NCBI GenBank assembly: GCA_026874595.1
Contig: CM049322.1
Coordinates: 40,048,840-40,112,839, forward strand
DNA: 64,000 nucleotides
Direction: 5' to 3'
Origin: Sipunculus nudus
Taxonomy: Eukaryota; Annelida; Sipuncula; Golfingiida; Sipunculidae
Shown piece by piece: positions 59,125 through 64,000 of this stretch. Below the pieces are notes generated by a model. That model did no database searches. It worked only from the letters and a program-made list of their open reading frames with translations, and had not been told where the DNA came from. A program made the position numbers and the translations under genes. Within the stretch, counting starts at the first letter, position 1, and every line of letters begins with the position of its first letter.

Positions 59125-61907
59125 CGCACATCTCGTAGATAACCCTGATCCTAGATTATATCAAACTTATGATACATGCCTGAATCATCCTATGCATAAT
59201 CATTTGGTGTTGCGTAGTCGTCAAACTCTCCGCAAACACAAGTCGGGAGTTCCTGATTGGATGAAATTTTCTACCAATGATAAACTCTCCATGATTTATT
59301 TGAGGAGGTTCATCAACTGTCATAATCATGATGCAGGTACACTTTGATGTTTCTTTGATGCACCTTCAAGCTAACAGAATCCAAGATTTGCCTTCTTATC
59401 CTGATAATCATGTTATATGTTGAACTGGGTTAGGCAGTACACCTATATTGTTGTGGTACCGGAATGGGTTTGCCGATTATTCTAACAGAGAACTGGCCCT
59501 TTGCTTTTCCTCGCACTTTCTGATTTTTTCACAGAATGCTGTAGCTGTACTAAGATATTTGTCTTAAGTACATCGGTATTTGCAGTCCTATATATGTTTG
59601 CTGGTTATTCTAAATGCAACATTTAGTTTGGGGGCACATATGATCACACAACCATCATTGCCAATGTTTCAAGTGTATCAATCACATTGGTGCCCCATTT
59701 GCCAGACTTTCTGATTTAAGAATATATATTTTCAATAAAATGGAGTCTATTCCTGCGTAACAGTATTCGTATTGTCATTCTTACGCGCGACGATATATCA
59801 CAAAAAGTATGTGAAAATATTATCTGATGTCACGTTTTTGGTAAATATATGCACATACCCGGTAGAATCTGTTTGGGTCATATTTAAATTTGCTGATTGT
59901 TGGATTCTTTTATTCACGAGATTATTGGAATCTTGGTCTTGTTGACTTTTTCATATTGAATACAGCTTTTAACTTGTGAACGGCTTGTGATGTATTATGA
60001 AAGGACCTGTCATTTTATCAGAAGCTTCCTTCTATGATTAAGTTAAAGGCAGTTCTGTCAAATACGGGGAATATTTAACGAAATGTAATATGTACCCCAA
60101 CAGTCTTGTCTTCTGTAGAATAACAAAGTAGGGAGGCCTGACTGTAGATCTCTACTAAAAAAATTTCTTCAGATCAGTACGTTATATCATTCTTATAGTG
60201 TCCAGCACGTATGTGTTCGTGCCTGCATGAATATTATACAGGAATCGGCCTATGCAGATCATGTGACTGGATTATACATCTCTCCTGTGCCAAAATGATG
60301 CGCTTTTATCGCAGAAGTTAAGTGTATAATATTTATTTCCTCCCCATTTTTGTTTGTGGGTGTTTGTTCACAACATTACAACTACATGAACGGAATCTCA
60401 TGAAATTTTAGGGCATTTCGGGAAAGTGCTGCGGAAAAGCGTTGACTAGGAACATGATACTAATTTAGTATGTGAATACTCTGTCTGTTTCTGATAAATA
60501 AAGTATTATGTCATGTGCAAAAGGGCCTGGTTTTACATGTAACCTTTGGTCGGAAAGCATAGGTCTCTGCTTGTTTAAGTTTTGCACTTGTTAGTCATAA
60601 GCATCTGATTAGCATGATTCTTGCTTTGAGAATTTAACTTTGTTTCGTAATTTATTAAACCATTTCATTTTGCATGTAAGTGCACCAGTGCCGGTTAATC
60701 AATCAGTGGCTCCTATGGAAAGCGCAGTACACAAAGTATGAAACAAAACACAAAATATGAAAACATAATTCACCATTGGTAAAAGTGGTCTTTTTGCCAC
60801 AGATAGCTTAATCCTTAAATGTAAAGCAACAGTAGAATAAATTCGGGAAAACTTTTAAACATTTATTTCCAGTTATCCTGGGTATGCACAACATTCCATA
60901 AATTCTTGAATTTGTGAGAATTATTCATGACACGTCTCTGATGATCACCGATTTGCGTTCACCTAAGTAAACATTTAAAAATGTTAGAGTATATTTGTGC
61001 TTAAAAATGAACTGCTTGAATATCTTGAAATATAATAATCAAGCTGTTTAGCAAAATCAATATGTGCTGTAACAATATGTTCAACTAGACAGAGCCTTGT
61101 GCATCCCGAATAAATAATGAAGTCATAAAAAGCATGTTTTCAGAATGTTGTAATTCATATTTAGCCCAACAAGATTGTAGACACAACTGTCACAAGAACT
61201 CATGGTATTTCTGAAAGAGGAAAATAAACATTGTTTACGCTAAAGACATTTATTAGTTCTATACCTAGATTTCTCCATGTTTTACTCATGTATATCATTT
61301 ATTTCTCTCATTTAAGTACTCTCCTGCTGTAAATCGGTAAATACCTAAATGCAATATATTTTCATGTAATACAAATTGAATACAGTTGTAGAGGTTATAT
61401 CTCGTGCGGAGTTTTACTTGCTAAAATAGGAGATAAGCCGTGCAATGGTCCTTAATATAAATACTATCTACGTAGTTAAATTTTCAAACCTGCGGTTACT
61501 GTCAAATTATGTACAGTAAATACATATGACATCAAGGATCCTCACAAGGGTAGTTTCAAGGTGTCCATTGATTCGGAGGAGGACGGTTAGGTCTGGAGGT
61601 TGTAGTAGTGGGCACTTCTGTAAATATGGTTTAATTGACTTCTGGGTAGTTTATGGGTAGCTTTGTGCATCTCAGGTGATCTCATATGCAAATGAGGGTG
61701 GTTAAATTAATATCACTGCATATCATAATACCTACACTAACACTGAAACCTACATGTTAATTGTGATATCTTATTATAAAAAGTTCTTATTAATAACAAT
61801 GTATTACGTTTGGATAATCAAAGTAGCAGGTCAAATAAATATGGATAATTAGTCAATAATAAACATGTGATACCATGAATCACAGTTAATGTCTACGCAA
61901 AAGTCTA

Positions 61908-61909
<2 letters not shown>

Positions 61910-62005
<96 letters not shown>

Positions 62006-62073
62006 GAGAGAGTATTACTGCTGTTTCTTGGTTAAACAGACGGTTATATGTACAAAACTATACTCTGTTTCTT

Positions 62074-62145
<72 letters not shown>

Positions 62146-62158
62146 TATATATATATAC
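61910..62158. repeat. (TA)n(GA)n - spacer - (TC)n(TA)n inverted structure, copy 3
   Basis: Same as copy 2 apart from six extra bases in the second TA run, the only difference found between the two recent copies. Confidence 0.9.
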
Positions 62159-62167
62159 ACTTTCAAA

Positions 62168-62341
62168 ATGCCGAAATTCAACGTACTGCAACAGACTGAT
62201 GCTCTTCTACAGGTAGCAGTTTCACCGGAAAGAAATCGGTCTCTCTCTACAGTTCCACAAGGACAGCTGCTGCTGCACAGGCGGGAAGCTAAATCGACAC
62301 AAGAGGTTGCCGTAACAATATGTGCATATAACTGGCAGTAA
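62168..62341 (+). CDS. Small ORF, 57 codons (array copy 3), unproven
   Basis: Identical to the copy at 54643. Confidence 0.2.
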   Translation: MPKFNVLQQTDALLQVAVSPERNRSLSTVPQGQLLLHRREAKSTQEVAVTICAYNWQ

Positions 62342-62662
62342 TATATTAGAATATTGATCTTGACCATTATCATATTTCCGTAGAATGGAAATAAAATATA
62401 ATAGATGCATGATTGTTTTTATTAAACCATATTTATAATGTTTTTTTTTTTTCAAAATTTCCTTTGCCACGGCCACAGAATCTACATGTCCTTTTATATA
62501 TTATTTCTGGCGGAACACTTTTAGTAATATCTTTCACTTTTGAAACATATAGAAGTTCTACCCTTGAATAAGAGCATGATCACCATATCTGATTTAAGGT
62601 GGGAAATCACCTTTTTCAACCTTTGCCACCATTCGGTTTAAAATCAGAATTAGTTATCAATC

Positions 62663-63013
62663 ATGAATATTCATGAATATTTTTTAGTCTCCACTATAGT
62701 GGCGGTCGAGGCCCAAAGGGGTAAGGCAAGACACTTAATAAATAGATTGGGTAGGATGTTTATCCAAAAAGACACAAGCTACCTTTCTTTAATTGTGCAT
62801 AAAATACGTTATTTGCATGCAGTGTCTTATGAAACTGACCATGCAAAAAACCATTGTCCCATGTGCGGCGTATATTTCCTTTGTTCTAATTGTTGTTCAA
62901 ATCCACTTGCATTACAGCTGGGGAGATGCAAGTCAACATTCATGGAGTTTTTAAATGAGGAATACAAGCGGCTTAATCTGATTAGCATAATCGACTGTTC
63001 AGAGCTTACCTGA
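62663..63013 (+). CDS. Zinc-knuckle-like ORF, 116 codons (array copy 3)
   Basis: Identical to the copy at 55138, offset 7525. Confidence 0.35.
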   Translation: MNIHEYFLVSTIVAVEAQRGKARHLINRLGRMFIQKDTSYLSLIVHKIRYLHAVSYETDHAKNHCPMCGVYFLCSNCCSNPLALQLGRCKSTFMEFLNEEYKRLNLISIIDCSELT

Positions 63014-64000
63014 AGACCAACGGTAAATTATTGTAAATTATTCGCCGTGCAAGAGCCCTGGAAGATACTCTGACAAAACTAGAGACATTCCACTATATGA
63101 TAACATCATAATATCTCAGCTAAAATATGTTTTTTTTAATAAACGATCAATATTTAAATTCAGTTCAAGATTTGGCTCGATTATGATCTGGAGTATTAAA
63201 GCAAAAAAGCTAATAGAAATCGTCTTTGACCTGGAGGCGGAGAATGTGAGACCAATCAGTTATAGCCGAGGGAAATATTATGCATCACGTAGCGTTTGTC
63301 AAAAATGGCATTCGCTCTGTTTTGCATTTCACTGTCCATTAACCAATACTGATAACCCATTCATCTAATTGAAACATAACGGGATCGTTCAACATTTAAT
63401 GTATGTAATGTTTTGTTTACCTACCTTCTACTTTTGCCTAAAAAAATTAAAACAATGGCCGGGTCTCTTGCCCCTTATACATATCATATTTTTTTTGTAC
63501 AAAATTTCTCTACCCAGTAATACATTATCTCTTACATGAAATGAATATTGAATATGCTTTATTACCACTGGCTGTCTGACGATATGCTGACCAAGTTATG
63601 ACGTCAAAAGGATGCATAACTTGATCGTTACACATACAGTATTTGAACATTTGCTTGAATTTTTCACATCATGCTGCCTTATGAAACTAATAAAATGGCT
63701 GGTTCTGTTGATTCTTGTACTGTAGCTGGATATCACAGTTTGTCTAAAATGTGTTAAGGATTAGATATACATGCTTATTTTTATAAAATGAGCTGTGACA
63801 AGCAGATAATATTGAGAGACTTATAAAGTGAACAATCAAGTACACTTTGCAAACTATTGGGGTCAAAAGAAAAGAAGCAGACCAGACTCTGAACTACAAA
63901 CAAAGATATGCAGGTCAAATGTCTGCTGTGGTGTAGGGTTAGAACAAGGATCTCATCCGAGGGGGGTGAGATTTTCACTATTGTCAACAACCTAGGGTGA

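Larger units (their letters stand above)
57025..64000 (+). repeat. 7519-bp tandem unit, second copy, cut by window edge
   Basis: Matches 49506-56475 with offset 7519, rising to 7525 after the TA microsatellite at about 62110. The array continues beyond the window, so copy number is unknown. Confidence 0.9.

Overview
The window is AT-rich, intron-rich animal DNA. It most likely comes from a bivalve mollusc or close lophotrochozoan. That inference rests on the gene structure (short exons, long AT-rich introns), on interspersed elements with GTCC/GTCT-rich heads like the pearl/DINE-1-type non-autonomous elements known from bivalves, and on a tRNA-type SINE with the 'ggttttct..gggt' core seen in mollusc SINEs. 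No organism was given and none can be proved from the window.

Region 1 (about 1-33,200, + strand) holds most of one gene, a Roundabout (Robo) axon-guidance receptor. I could join 25 coding exons with consistent splice phases, from 7797 to a stop codon at 32751-32753, giving about 1,446 residues: Ig2, Ig3, Ig4, Ig5, three FN3 domains, a transmembrane helix and a long cytoplasmic tail. The tail carries CC1 (PYATT), CC2 (LPPPP, the Ena/VASP-type site), the RGPTPPVR block, the GSM..SSDGSF block and the RPTSPxSTDSN block. The signal peptide and Ig1, the main Slit-binding domain, must lie to the left of the window, so positions 1-7796 are intron. A recognisable CC3 proline motif was not found. The intron before Ig2 carries nested mobile elements (2994-7425). 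A SINE sits in the intron within Ig4.

Region 2 (about 33,200-38,200) is mostly unassigned. It has two weak promoter or first-exon-like signals, at 34216 and at 35540-35891.

Region 3 (38,208-64,000) is a tandem array of a roughly 7.5 kb unit that continues past the right edge. The first copy is diverged and split by a 5.8 kb composite insertion (38316-44117). The following sequence repeats with a period of 7519 bp from about 49506 to the end, almost without change except for one TA-microsatellite length difference. Comparing the split copy with the unsplit copies gives an empty-site/filled-site pair, and a second such pair exists inside the insertion. Together these fix the termini of an element family: an inverted AGCTCAGCTG/CAGCTGAGC pair, a hairpin at the head, a TGACCCATGGGTCA palindrome then CTTG at the tail, and insertion into T runs with no long target duplication. 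This fits the Helitron2/Helentron-HINE group better than cut-and-paste transposons. The inner element carries about five degenerate ~140 bp core repeats, four of them with a perfect AGGTCAAAGGTCA (a DR1 nuclear-receptor-type sequence).

The array unit has no recognised gene. It does have a small ORF with a CPMC..CSNC zinc-knuckle-like motif that stays open in all copies, a second 56-57-codon ORF, and a large (TA)n(GA)n...(TC)n(TA)n inverted structure.
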